Part shown: in pieces, positions 26,144 through 33,183 of the stretch | How positions within the stretch are numbered: position 1 is the stretch's first letter | Layout: each line of letters opens with the position of its first letter | NCBI GenBank assembly: GCA_018985225.1 | Contig: JADGIF010000028.1 | Coordinates: 1 to 33,183 of the forward strand | Source: Amoeboradix gromovi | Taxonomy: Eukaryota > Sanchytriomycota > Sanchytriomycetes > Sanchytriales > Sanchytriaceae | DNA length: 33,183 nucleotides | Reading direction: 5' to 3' | The notes under the pieces: generated by a model | Databases searched by the model: none | The model's input: the letters and a program-made list of their open reading frames with translations, nothing else | Told to the model about the DNA's origin: nothing | Made by a program: the position numbers and the translations under genes

Positions 26144-26251
26144 AAGAGTATATTATGTATCCCATATGTAGTCAATGCGATGACAACAAATGATTGTTGA
26201 GTCGAAATCGATGCTATTATCGTTGGATTTAGAAGTTAATGATTGAATTTA

Positions 26252-26515
26252 TTATTTAGACCATGCTCTTCCACGATTAAGTCCATTTTTTACTGGATCT
26301 ATAGAAACTGGTGATAAAGAGAGCGGGTTAACCTTTGATGATACTGGTGGCTCAAAGACAGCATTTACCGGAATCATCTTACTCCATTCAAATACTTGAT
26401 TCTTTTCTCTCTTAGTCATATTCTCAGGATCACCTGATAGCTCAATCAAATCATGATAAGCTGTTTGACGAACCATGGCTTGTATGACATAGATAGTAAA
26501 GATAGTCGATTTCAT
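26252..26515 (-). CDS. Hypothetical small protein, 87 residues
   Basis: Read from the ATG at 26515; a second ATG 13 codons later may be used instead. The first 14 residues are hydrophobic (STIFTIYVIQAM), then a charged helix (PENMTKREKNQVFEWSKM) and a Pro/Ser-rich tail ending RGRAWSK. Could be a small mitochondrial or peripheral membrane protein. Nothing is recognised, but the composition looks natural. Confidence 0.4.
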   Translation of the reverse strand: MKSTIFTIYVIQAMVRQTAYHDLIELSGDPENMTKREKNQVFEWSKMIPVNAVFEPPVSSKVNPLSLSPVSIDPVKNGLNRGRAWSK

Positions 26516-26930
26516 TCAAATAGGGAGACTTAGACTTGTTATATATCACTCCTAGACCTGTCTCTTGTTAATTAATAGGTTTTATTGCACAGCAGGCGTA
26601 ATGACAGGTTGTTATCCTTTTAATTTAAATAACAGGTGGTCTCAGAACTCCTGCCTGGCGTGAAGTTTTTGATAGAACAGGACACTTGAAAGTTTCTTAA
26701 CTAACATGTTTTTAAAACCGTTAACTTTCTTATGTAAAACCTTGAAAATGTTCAGCAACTCAAAGATAAGCTAAGCTCCGCAATTCAGGTGAATTTCCTG
26801 TGTCTTCACTTGGCACAGATATAGCAGGTAGACAGCTGCGTCAGGTCTTCTTTTTATGGAAATGCAAGTCATTATCAAACGCTTAAAATGTACTCAATTA
26901 ATTTAGAGCATCAGGAGCGAAACAGGTTAA
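26516..26930. other. Gene-free interval
   Basis: No supported ORF, repeat copy or RNA. Probably the shared promoter region of the divergent genes at 26252-26515 and 26931-27728. Confidence 0.5.
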
Positions 26931-27728
26931 ATGAACTTGAGCATTACGAAAATGCAATTAAAATCTTTAGTAGTTGTTGGTGGAACAGGGTTCTTGGGGA
27001 AAGATTTGTTAAAATACGGTTTGAATCATTATAAATCAGTAACTGCAATATCCAGAAATAGGCCAAAATGGGACTCATGGTGGCAATCCAAGATTCATTT
27101 CCCGTTAATTCCGCTTCAAGATCTGTTTTCTACAATAGATAATGCAGTAGAGCCTAATTCTCGTAAAAATAAAGATTATTTAAATGCGGATACTGTAATT
27201 TACAGTGTAGGCACTTTATTTGCTTCCTCTCTATACAAAGATATAATAAACAATCAGGACATGACTTTAGTACCCAAGTGGATTCGCCAGGAAATTCAAT
27301 TTCAATCCAATGGTGCACCGCTTTATGACACTTTACACTATCAATACCCAATCCAAGTCTTCAATACTTTCAAGCAGGAGTGCAAAAGCGAAGATCCCTA
27401 CTTTGTCTACATTTCTGCTCATTCTTCTTTCGAGGATTTGCCGTATATCAAAACTAAAAGATTAGCAGAAGACTTTTTACTCAATCAGTCCCATAAAACT
27501 GCTAAAAATCATGACATCAAGGTTTTGGTAGTTAGACCTGGCTTGCTTTACAATGAAGACCGCCCTATTTCTATGCTTATGGCTGCTGGTAATCAGCTAC
27601 TAAGTTGTCCTTTGGGTATTTCGGCACCTTTAAGAACTTCCCAGGTGGCAGAGGGCATTTATACTGCCATCAATCAAAATCAGTCAGGGATATTAGAAAT
27701 TGGGCATTTACAGGAATTGTCAAAGTAA
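26931..27728 (+). CDS. COQ11: Coq11-like atypical short-chain dehydrogenase/reductase
   Basis: NAD(P)-binding Rossmann protein of up to 265 residues, with VVVGGTGFLGKDLLKYGL carrying the GxxGxxG dinucleotide motif, an ISRNRPKW end of strand 2, ADTVIYSVGTLF at the strand-4 position, YISAHSSF, the K of IKTKRLAEDFLL (partner of the catalytic Tyr in atypical SDRs), and VLVVRPGLLYNEDRP. The V-H/Y-S-x-G-x-L-x and YISA blocks are those of fungal Coq11 (YLR290C) and the related mitochondrial NDUFA9-type proteins, tied to coenzyme Q biosynthesis. The first ATG (26931) gives MNLSITKMQLKSL, while the ATG at 26952 starts right before the Rossmann strand; a mitochondrial leader is not obvious in either. 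Converges on DPM1 with 18 bp between the stops. Confidence 0.7.
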   Translation: MNLSITKMQLKSLVVVGGTGFLGKDLLKYGLNHYKSVTAISRNRPKWDSWWQSKIHFPLIPLQDLFSTIDNAVEPNSRKNKDYLNADTVIYSVGTLFASSLYKDIINNQDMTLVPKWIRQEIQFQSNGAPLYDTLHYQYPIQVFNTFKQECKSEDPYFVYISAHSSFEDLPYIKTKRLAEDFLLNQSHKTAKNHDIKVLVVRPGLLYNEDRPISMLMAAGNQLLSCPLGISAPLRTSQVAEGIYTAINQNQSGILEIGHLQELSK

Positions 27729-27746
27729 ATCATTTAAATTTATTTT

Positions 27747-28497
<751 letters not shown>

Positions 28498-29238
28498 TCA
28501 TAAAGATTCAAAGAAAGACCATGCCACTACCGCCTGAACAACTCTTCTTAAAGAGCGAGGAAGAAAGCCACTATATAAAAGTCTAAGCGACAGTCCTTGG
28601 TATGTTTGCCTCATTGATTTGTATCTTTTTGGATCAATTTGCATTTTGGTTTTAATGGTGTCTAAGTGATGAGTAAGAGCAAGAGCAGCAAGAGCAGAGA
28701 TCGTGGCACTAACTGGAACGGAATACTCCTTTTTAGCTTTTTGATATAGTGCAAAATATAGTCCTGAATAAAGAACGTCTCTTGAAAGAGTTGCTGAGAG
28801 TGCTGAATAAAAAGTTTTAACTCCTTCCCTTGTGTATATCTCAGTAACAGCGCCTCTAATTGATTTGTAATTGAAATTGGTGCTTTCAAATCTGGTTTTA
28901 AGAAATGTCAATGGAGCCAATAGCAAACCAACAGATCCACGAGAAGTACAACCGATGGCCATGTTGTTAACAAAAGTACCGCTAAATACCTTCTGATACT
29001 CTTTAATGAAATTGAAATACAGAGCGTATCCAATAGAATTTCTATACAGAGTAGAGACTGTGCCTCGGTAAAATCCAAGAATATTAGAGTTACACTGCAT
29101 TTTTATAGTTTCTAGAAACTTTGTATGTGACTGCTGCTGTAGCGTCCTAAGCACGTCGAATGGCTGCAGTAATAACGTATTAATTACACCAGCATAAAGA
29201 CCCTGAACGCCATTTTCTCGCATGGTGGAAGATCCCAT
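28498..29238 (-). CDS. HEM25: Mitochondrial glycine carrier, Hem25/SLC25A38-like
   Basis: Six-helix inner-membrane carrier, 246 residues, importing glycine for heme synthesis. Three carrier repeats are seen: LLQPFDVLRTLQQQ; the second with SRGSVGLLLAPLTFLKTRFES, close to the SRSVAG...P-x-T-V-I-K-T-R-Y-E-S region characteristic of SLC25A38; and a third with THHLDTIKTKMQ. The third repeat has His in place of the signature proline (usual QPADVIKT), which would alter the matrix gate helix kink. YSALSATLSRDVLYSGLYF and GFLPRSLRRVVQAVVAWSFFE also fit the family. The protein is somewhat short at the N-terminus (repeat 1 starts directly). The stop is 27 bp from the DPM1 start, and the start is 54 bp from the LSM6 stop; all three lie on the minus strand. 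Confidence 0.85.
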   Translation of the reverse strand: MGSSTMRENGVQGLYAGVINTLLLQPFDVLRTLQQQSHTKFLETIKMQCNSNILGFYRGTVSTLYRNSIGYALYFNFIKEYQKVFSGTFVNNMAIGCTSRGSVGLLLAPLTFLKTRFESTNFNYKSIRGAVTEIYTREGVKTFYSALSATLSRDVLYSGLYFALYQKAKKEYSVPVSATISALAALALTHHLDTIKTKMQIDPKRYKSMRQTYQGLSLRLLYSGFLPRSLRRVVQAVVAWSFFESL

Positions 29239-29292
29239 TAATGTTTTGAGGGAAAGCTTTAAAACTGTATTCTAATTTACTGAAGAACTATT

Positions 29293-29508
29293 CTATTGTC
29301 TATTCAAATAAAGAACATTGTTTCCTCTTAGAAATATAAATGATGGGTAGAAAGTTGTCTTGTCCTTTGCAATTTCCGTCACTTCGCTGAGTGCAACATT
29401 CATGAATCCATCCAAGCATGCAAGCGTTCCTTTGTACTCAATGCCGTCATTTAATTTAACGAGCACAGGTTGTCCAATTAATTTTTTCAAGAAATCGCTA
29501 ACAGCCAT
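29293..29508 (-). CDS. LSM6: U6 snRNA-associated Sm-like protein LSm6
   Basis: Complete 71-residue Sm-fold protein. It is one of seven subunits shared by the nuclear LSm2-8 ring (U6 snRNA) and the cytosolic LSm1-7 ring (mRNA decay). Sm1: LIGQPVLVKLNDGIEYKGTL and ACLDGFMNVALSEV; Sm2: FIFLRGNNVLYLNRQ. The FLKKLIGQPV opening and the DGFMN turn are those of LSm6 rather than LSmF. Its ATG is 18 bp from that of the SPF30-like gene on the other strand, so both must be driven by overlapping promoters. Confidence 0.95.
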   Translation of the reverse strand: MAVSDFLKKLIGQPVLVKLNDGIEYKGTLACLDGFMNVALSEVTEIAKDKTTFYPSFIFLRGNNVLYLNRQ

Positions 29509-29526
29509 TTCCCCAATTGTAACACG

Positions 29527-30066
29527 ATGAAAAACTATTTAGATGAATTAGTGAAAGTGGAAATGGATCTACTGAAGGATCCTACTAACCAAGACCTTTT
29601 AGATTTAAAACAGGACCTGAAAGAAATTATAGAACTGGAAGGCGAAAGTAAGAGTGAAGAAGTGCAGACAGTAGGTATACCTCAGATATCAGTGAAGTTT
29701 CAAGTGGGACTAGTAGTTGGGGCGAAGTACACTGACGGTAGATTTTATAAAGCTACAATAACTAATATTCAGGACAACATATACACAATTCAGTTTTTAG
29801 GATTTTCGGAATTATACAACTTAAAAGAAATGGACATCTGTGAACACTCTAAGGATATAAAATTAAGAGGCGCAAAGAACAGCGAGTATTTGAAAAAGAG
29901 AAAGGAAAAAAAGAAGTTGAGACTTCAAGAGAGAATCAAAGAGGAAACAAAAGAGCATGTCAAGTCTCAAGAGAAATGGCAAAAGTTTAAAAAGAAAACA
30001 GTAGGTAGAATCAGTCTGAAAAACGACACTATTGGAAGCGGTACACTGAGCCGGATTCATAAATAA
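29527..30066 (+). CDS. SPF30: SPF30/SMNDC1-like Tudor splicing factor
   Basis: 179-residue spliceosome assembly protein. Order: N-terminal helical region with the repeated KDPTNQDLLDLKQDLKEII pattern characteristic of SMNDC1; a Tudor domain at about residues 55-100 (VGAKYTDGRFYKATITNI, then YTIQFLGFSELYNL), which in this family binds dimethyl-arginine on Sm tails; and a basic C-terminal half (KKRKEKKKLRLQERIKEE) ending in KWQKFKKK and SLKNDTIGSGT, comparable to the SMNDC1 end that contacts U2 snRNP. The aromatic cage is largely kept (the Y/F pairs). Immediately head-to-head with LSM6; the JTB-like ORF follows 30 bp downstream. Confidence 0.88.
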   Translation: MKNYLDELVKVEMDLLKDPTNQDLLDLKQDLKEIIELEGESKSEEVQTVGIPQISVKFQVGLVVGAKYTDGRFYKATITNIQDNIYTIQFLGFSELYNLKEMDICEHSKDIKLRGAKNSEYLKKRKEKKKLRLQERIKEETKEHVKSQEKWQKFKKKTVGRISLKNDTIGSGTLSRIHK

Positions 30067-30096
30067 TTACAGTTATAATTTTTTGAAACTCATAGA

Positions 30097-30345
30097 ATGG
30101 TTTTACCTTGTTCACTGGACAGCTGCATATTATGCCCAGAATCAGAATCGAATGAGGAATATTGTCTTTCTACAGGTTTCCGTCAATTTAAGAGGTGTGG
30201 TACCACCGACGAAAGCCTGGTTGGCTGTCTTCCTGAATCTTCTGCACTAGCATTTGTATGCTTCATATGTCTTAATTTCATAGTGTTCAGCATAAGCTTT
30301 TATGGGCTACTTAAGAAATTAAGCTCCTATCAGCCATTGGAGTAA
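30097..30345 (+). CDS. Small membrane protein, possibly JTB-like
   Basis: 82 residues with a Cys-rich ectodomain (SCILCPESESNEEYCLSTGF and RQFKRC, then GC) and one transmembrane helix (ALAFVCFICLNFIVFSISFY) followed by a short tail. The C-x2-C-x8-C-x2-TG-x5-C spacing resembles that of animal JTB, a single-pass protein linked to cytokinesis, as I remember it. The signal peptide expected for JTB is absent, so the protein would be a signal-anchor type, or a 5' exon is missing. It starts 30 bp after the SPF30 stop, so any promoter lies within the SPF30 gene. JTB assignment is tentative. Confidence 0.45.
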   Translation: MVLPCSLDSCILCPESESNEEYCLSTGFRQFKRCGTTDESLVGCLPESSALAFVCFICLNFIVFSISFYGLLKKLSSYQPLE

Positions 30346-30468
30346 CATGTAATTTATGCCACATAATAAAAGTTTATATGCAAACAGAACGGTTTCCATT
30401 TCCCTTGTATTTTGTTTTTTTGCAGTTTGTCATTTAGTCATGAAATTTGTCCTCAAACTTGAAATCCC

Positions 30469-31572
30469 ATGTCAGACGATCAGCTCAAAAATTTCAGATC
30501 GCAGTGGGTGGAAGAGATAAATAGCAAAAGTGAAAGTAAGACAAACTCATCCAGTAAGAACTCGACCGCAAACAAAATCATACTGCCTGCTAACTCTGCT
30601 TCCCTGCCGAGCTCTCTGCCAAGTGATAACCCAAATGTCAGTGCAACTACTGCAGATTCTTTGCAGCAAGTTTTAAAAAGTATTTCGGGTATGTCGCTAG
30701 ATGATAGGCTAACTGAAGCTATGAAGATATACGAAAAAGGGCTTCAATTAGAGCAAAATGAAAGATTGCAAGACAGCATCAAACATTATAGGATAGCTCA
30801 CAAACTAGATAACACAGTAGATAAAAGATACAGGGAAAAGTATAACAATAGGATGAAGCTCATTCAAATCCAGAAAGAGCAAGAATTATTTGAAACTGAA
30901 AAATCTAATGTTTTAGAAACCTTTAAAGAGTCGTATTTGTTAAAATTACCCGACGAGCTACTACTTTACATCATGAGATTTCTAGTGCCCTACGAATTGC
31001 ATTTCTTGTTCAATCTTTCTCTGAGCTGTAAAACCTTTTCTCAACTATTTAATCATTCCTCAATATGGGCCAAGGCATATCGCAGCATATCATCTGATGC
31101 TTGTAATAATGTGGACTATATGAAATTCTTCCAAACTACTCCTCATATAAGATTCGAGGGTATATACATATCCGTCAATCGCTATATCCGAGTAGGTGCA
31201 GCAGTTGATTCTTTGAATTCACCAACCTTCTTAGTGGAATATTATAGATATATAAGACTCTTGCAAAACAACACCTGCCTTGTAAGGCTTAGTAACGATC
31301 CGCCAGGAAAGATAGTGCCATATATGTGCAATAAAGACGTGGTTACTAATGGCTCTTGGGAACTTACAAATGATGTGTTGTCCATTTCTGTGCAAGACGT
31401 TGAGATTTATACCATGAGACTGCAGTTAAAGAGAGTCAAAAAGAGGTTTAACAAATTAGAATGGATTGAGTATATTTGCCATTCTTCAAGCGAAGATTTT
31501 AGCATTCCTCTCTTAAACGAGAGATCATTCAAATTCTCAAGAGCAACATCTATTGTGAATACTCTTCTTTAA
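30469..31572 (+). CDS. HRT3: F-box protein, FBXO9/Hrt3 family
   Basis: 367 residues. Residues about 70-125 form a TPR/MIT-like helical pair (EAMKIYEKGLQLEQNERLQD, then SIKHYRIAHKL) that FBXO9 has ahead of its F-box. The F-box follows (LPDELLLYIMRFLVPYELHF to SIWAKAYRSI). Behind it is the family's signature region: IRFEGIYISVNRYIRVGA (R-F-x-G-x-Y-I-S), FLVEYYRYIRLL and GKIVPYM, ending in a beta-rich C-terminal domain. SCF-FBXO9 complexes act on TTI1/TEL2 in mammals, and a TTI1-like gene lies in this window, but that link is established knowledge of other organisms, not evidence here. The Ser/Lys-rich N-terminus is disordered. No other start fits. Confidence 0.85.
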   Translation: MSDDQLKNFRSQWVEEINSKSESKTNSSSKNSTANKIILPANSASLPSSLPSDNPNVSATTADSLQQVLKSISGMSLDDRLTEAMKIYEKGLQLEQNERLQDSIKHYRIAHKLDNTVDKRYREKYNNRMKLIQIQKEQELFETEKSNVLETFKESYLLKLPDELLLYIMRFLVPYELHFLFNLSLSCKTFSQLFNHSSIWAKAYRSISSDACNNVDYMKFFQTTPHIRFEGIYISVNRYIRVGAAVDSLNSPTFLVEYYRYIRLLQNNTCLVRLSNDPPGKIVPYMCNKDVVTNGSWELTNDVLSISVQDVEIYTMRLQLKRVKKRFNKLEWIEYICHSSSEDFSIPLLNERSFKFSRATSIVNTLL

Positions 31573-31609
31573 GCACTTACCTCAATAAAGTAAAAACTAA
31601 AAAGTTCAG

Positions 31610-32990
31610 TTATTCAGGCAGATATGTCCATACTTTATCGCCTACGCTTTAAGATAACCCATTGCTTCCGATTACTCTTCGTTGCGAGTCTAATCCTTCA
31701 CAATTGCGCAGTAGATAGTGAATAGCCGTTGCTTACACATTCGGATCTTAATCTACGACTACACCGCATTTCGTGCACTGGCGTACCTCGGACCTCTGCT
31801 TATACTCTTATATTGCCATCGTTCCAAATGACAGCTGGCGCAATCTTGGGTTGTTTTAAACAGGACCAAGTAAGACTGATGATCTTCTGCCAAATCAGTA
31901 CACTGGTTTCTTGTTTAGGTTATTGCAACGCCCATTCAAGTTATTCTTGTAACTGCCGTCACGATAGTAAATCACTTTATTGTAAGGTTCTTTCGCTTTT
32001 TAATCTTGCTTAGCCGATTTCTTACGTTTTAATTGTTTTGGTAATTGATTTGAAATTGGCTTTGCTTGCGCTTAATATAGGTTTTAGTGTTAGTGCAAAA
32101 TATTACATGCCTTAGATATTCAGGTAGAAATTAAAAATGAAGCACACACCACTTTCAAACGGCTTTGGAATTCAAGTTGAAAAAGAATGATTAATGAGTG
32201 CCATAGATTTGAGTTCGAGTTCAAAGGTGAAATATTTCATTTCGAACGAGAGTTAATGTTGGCAACGGAAAAAAAAATTTCATCTGGATTTTTTCAAGAA
32301 AATAGGGCAATGAGATATCGGTGTCTAAAGAACCTTTGGTTTATCACGATGCATCAACAAGGATCATTTGTAAATCGTGATTAAACAAGTATTACTCTAC
32401 AATAACAAGGAACATAACCTATGAAAATCAAGTAGAATCTCCAATAAATATTGTGGCACTAGACCTAGGCGTATGTAATCTTCAAGCTACATATTGGTAT
32501 ATACAGATCAATCACTTTTTATGGACGGGAACCAAAAAATACTTAATATTTTACGTTTGTGTTGATTATATTAATAGAAATATTGCGGACACCAAGAAAA
32601 TGCAAAGTATAAATCCAAACATAAATTGCAGAATATCAAAAATAGACAGCGAAGAAAGCATGTTAATACCTAGTAATTAAAGATATCACTAAACAATGCA
32701 TTGTGGTAAAAGTTTTTGCATAACTATTCAGTGATCCTATTGCCAAAATTCCAGGTCAAGAAACAAAAAAGTAACATACTAATCACTAGAAACGTTATCA
32801 TTTCAACATAACAAACTAAATCAGAGATTCTTGCAAAATGTAATTTTGATTGACAAGAATTTTTTATTATAACGAGGCCTAATCCACTATTGAGTGTTAA
32901 AACACAATCGGCAACCGGAAAATGCTTAAATTCTAGGCTGTTGATTTTGGAGATCAGGACCATGGAGAAACATCCAGCGAGCATTAGCAT
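31610..32990 (+). pseudogene. Fanzor-like relic, second copy with intact RuvC-I but lost RuvC-II Glu
   Basis: Homologous at DNA level to 4433-6122 over most of its length, including non-coding flank (ACTTTATCGC and ACGACTACACC blocks at about 31632-31770). Decoded in the same frame as relic 1: VSKEPLVYHDASTRI, a stop (near 32370), LNKYYSTITRN, then IVALDLGVCNLQATY, in which the RuvC-I aspartate is kept (the expected form is DPGVRTF). The basic helix stretch is degenerate (ISK, SEESMLI) and interrupted by stops. About 32740 the block VILLPKF corresponds to VILLPEF of relic 1: here the Glu is Lys. The zinc-ribbon end is unrecognisable. So relic 1 lost the Asp and relic 2 the Glu. It ends just before repeat copy E at 32992. 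Ordinary ORFs within (32187-32384, 32453-32680) are pieces of it. Confidence 0.65.
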
Positions 32991-32991
32991 C

Positions 32992-33183
32992 TGGGACACC
33001 AAATATAAAAACTAGACTAACTCGTTTTTAAAGGTGCTCCATGGTATCATTAATAAAAGATCTTCTATTATACCAATTTTCTTTCATTGATTGTATTCCT
33101 CTTTTCAAAATAAAACTAGAAGACCCTGCATCTCGTTCAAATATATGAGATCTCTGAGCATCTAAGCAAAAGGTGCATTTTCT
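32992..33183 (+). repeat. Dispersed repeat, copy E (cut by window end)
   Basis: TGGGACACCAAATATAAAAA start and about 90% match to copy F (4230-4432), reversed. It directly follows the third Fanzor-like relic. Its right end lies outside the window. The ORF 32724-33002 on the minus strand crosses its boundary and is antisense to the relic; not a gene. Confidence 0.85.

Noticed and set aside
32724-33002. 92-codon minus-strand ORF beginning in repeat E
   Set aside because: TTG start, antisense to the Fanzor-like relic, crosses the repeat boundary; chance frame.

Overview
This is a stretch of eukaryotic, almost certainly fungal, nuclear DNA. The identifiable proteins are eukaryote-specific: RER1, deoxyhypusine synthase, Pol I subunit RPA12, U2AF35, LSM6, SPF30, TTI1, FBXO9, DPM1 and Hem25. 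Two neighbouring genes carry Rim101/PacC-type zinc fingers, which points to Fungi. A soluble, human-type DPM1 together with SPF30 and U2AF35 argues against a budding yeast; an early-diverging lineage fits better, but the exact lineage cannot be read from this window. The DNA is AT-rich. Genes are mostly single-exon and densely packed, with several head-to-head pairs separated by only 18-27 bp. One clear spliceosomal intron is visible and it is only 19 nt long (DPM1).

Layout. 1-760: N-terminal half of a decayed Fanzor/TnpB-like gene (minus strand). 915-3708: RER1, a glutathione peroxidase, a small unknown ORF and an orphan 7-TM protein. 3884-7010: repeat-rich block with two copies of a dispersed repeat facing each other, a second Fanzor-like relic and a third repeat copy. 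7374-13409: dense housekeeping block (C2H2 protein, coiled-coil protein/deoxyhypusine synthase, POP7/mitochondrial bL17, thiamine pyrophosphokinase, F-box/WD40). 13452-14954: two PacC-like zinc-finger paralogs, one cut short by a repeat copy. 15643-19838: a delta-endotoxin (Cry)-like protein, TTI1 and a single-pass membrane protein. 20327-24931: alpha/beta hydrolase, Ser/Thr-rich tail protein, U2AF35, a 1.3-kb gene-poor gap and an M43 metalloprotease. 25380-31572: second housekeeping block (RPA12, COQ11-like, DPM1, HEM25, LSM6, SPF30, JTB-like, FBXO9). 31610-33183: third Fanzor-like relic followed by another repeat copy, inverted relative to the copy beside the second relic.

Themes. RNA processing is over-represented (U2AF35, LSM6, SPF30, POP7). 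U2AF35 and SPF30 act in 3' splice-site recognition and spliceosome assembly, which matters because the single recognisable intron is extremely short. Mitochondrial functions (bL17m, Hem25, a COQ11-like protein) and the secretory pathway (RER1, DPM1) are intact, so this is not a mitosome-bearing parasite. The accessory layer consists of RNA-guided nuclease relics with different active-site losses, a dispersed repeat family that touches both relics and a transcription-factor gene, and a secreted-type pair (Cry-like protein, M43 protease) suggestive of interaction with animals.
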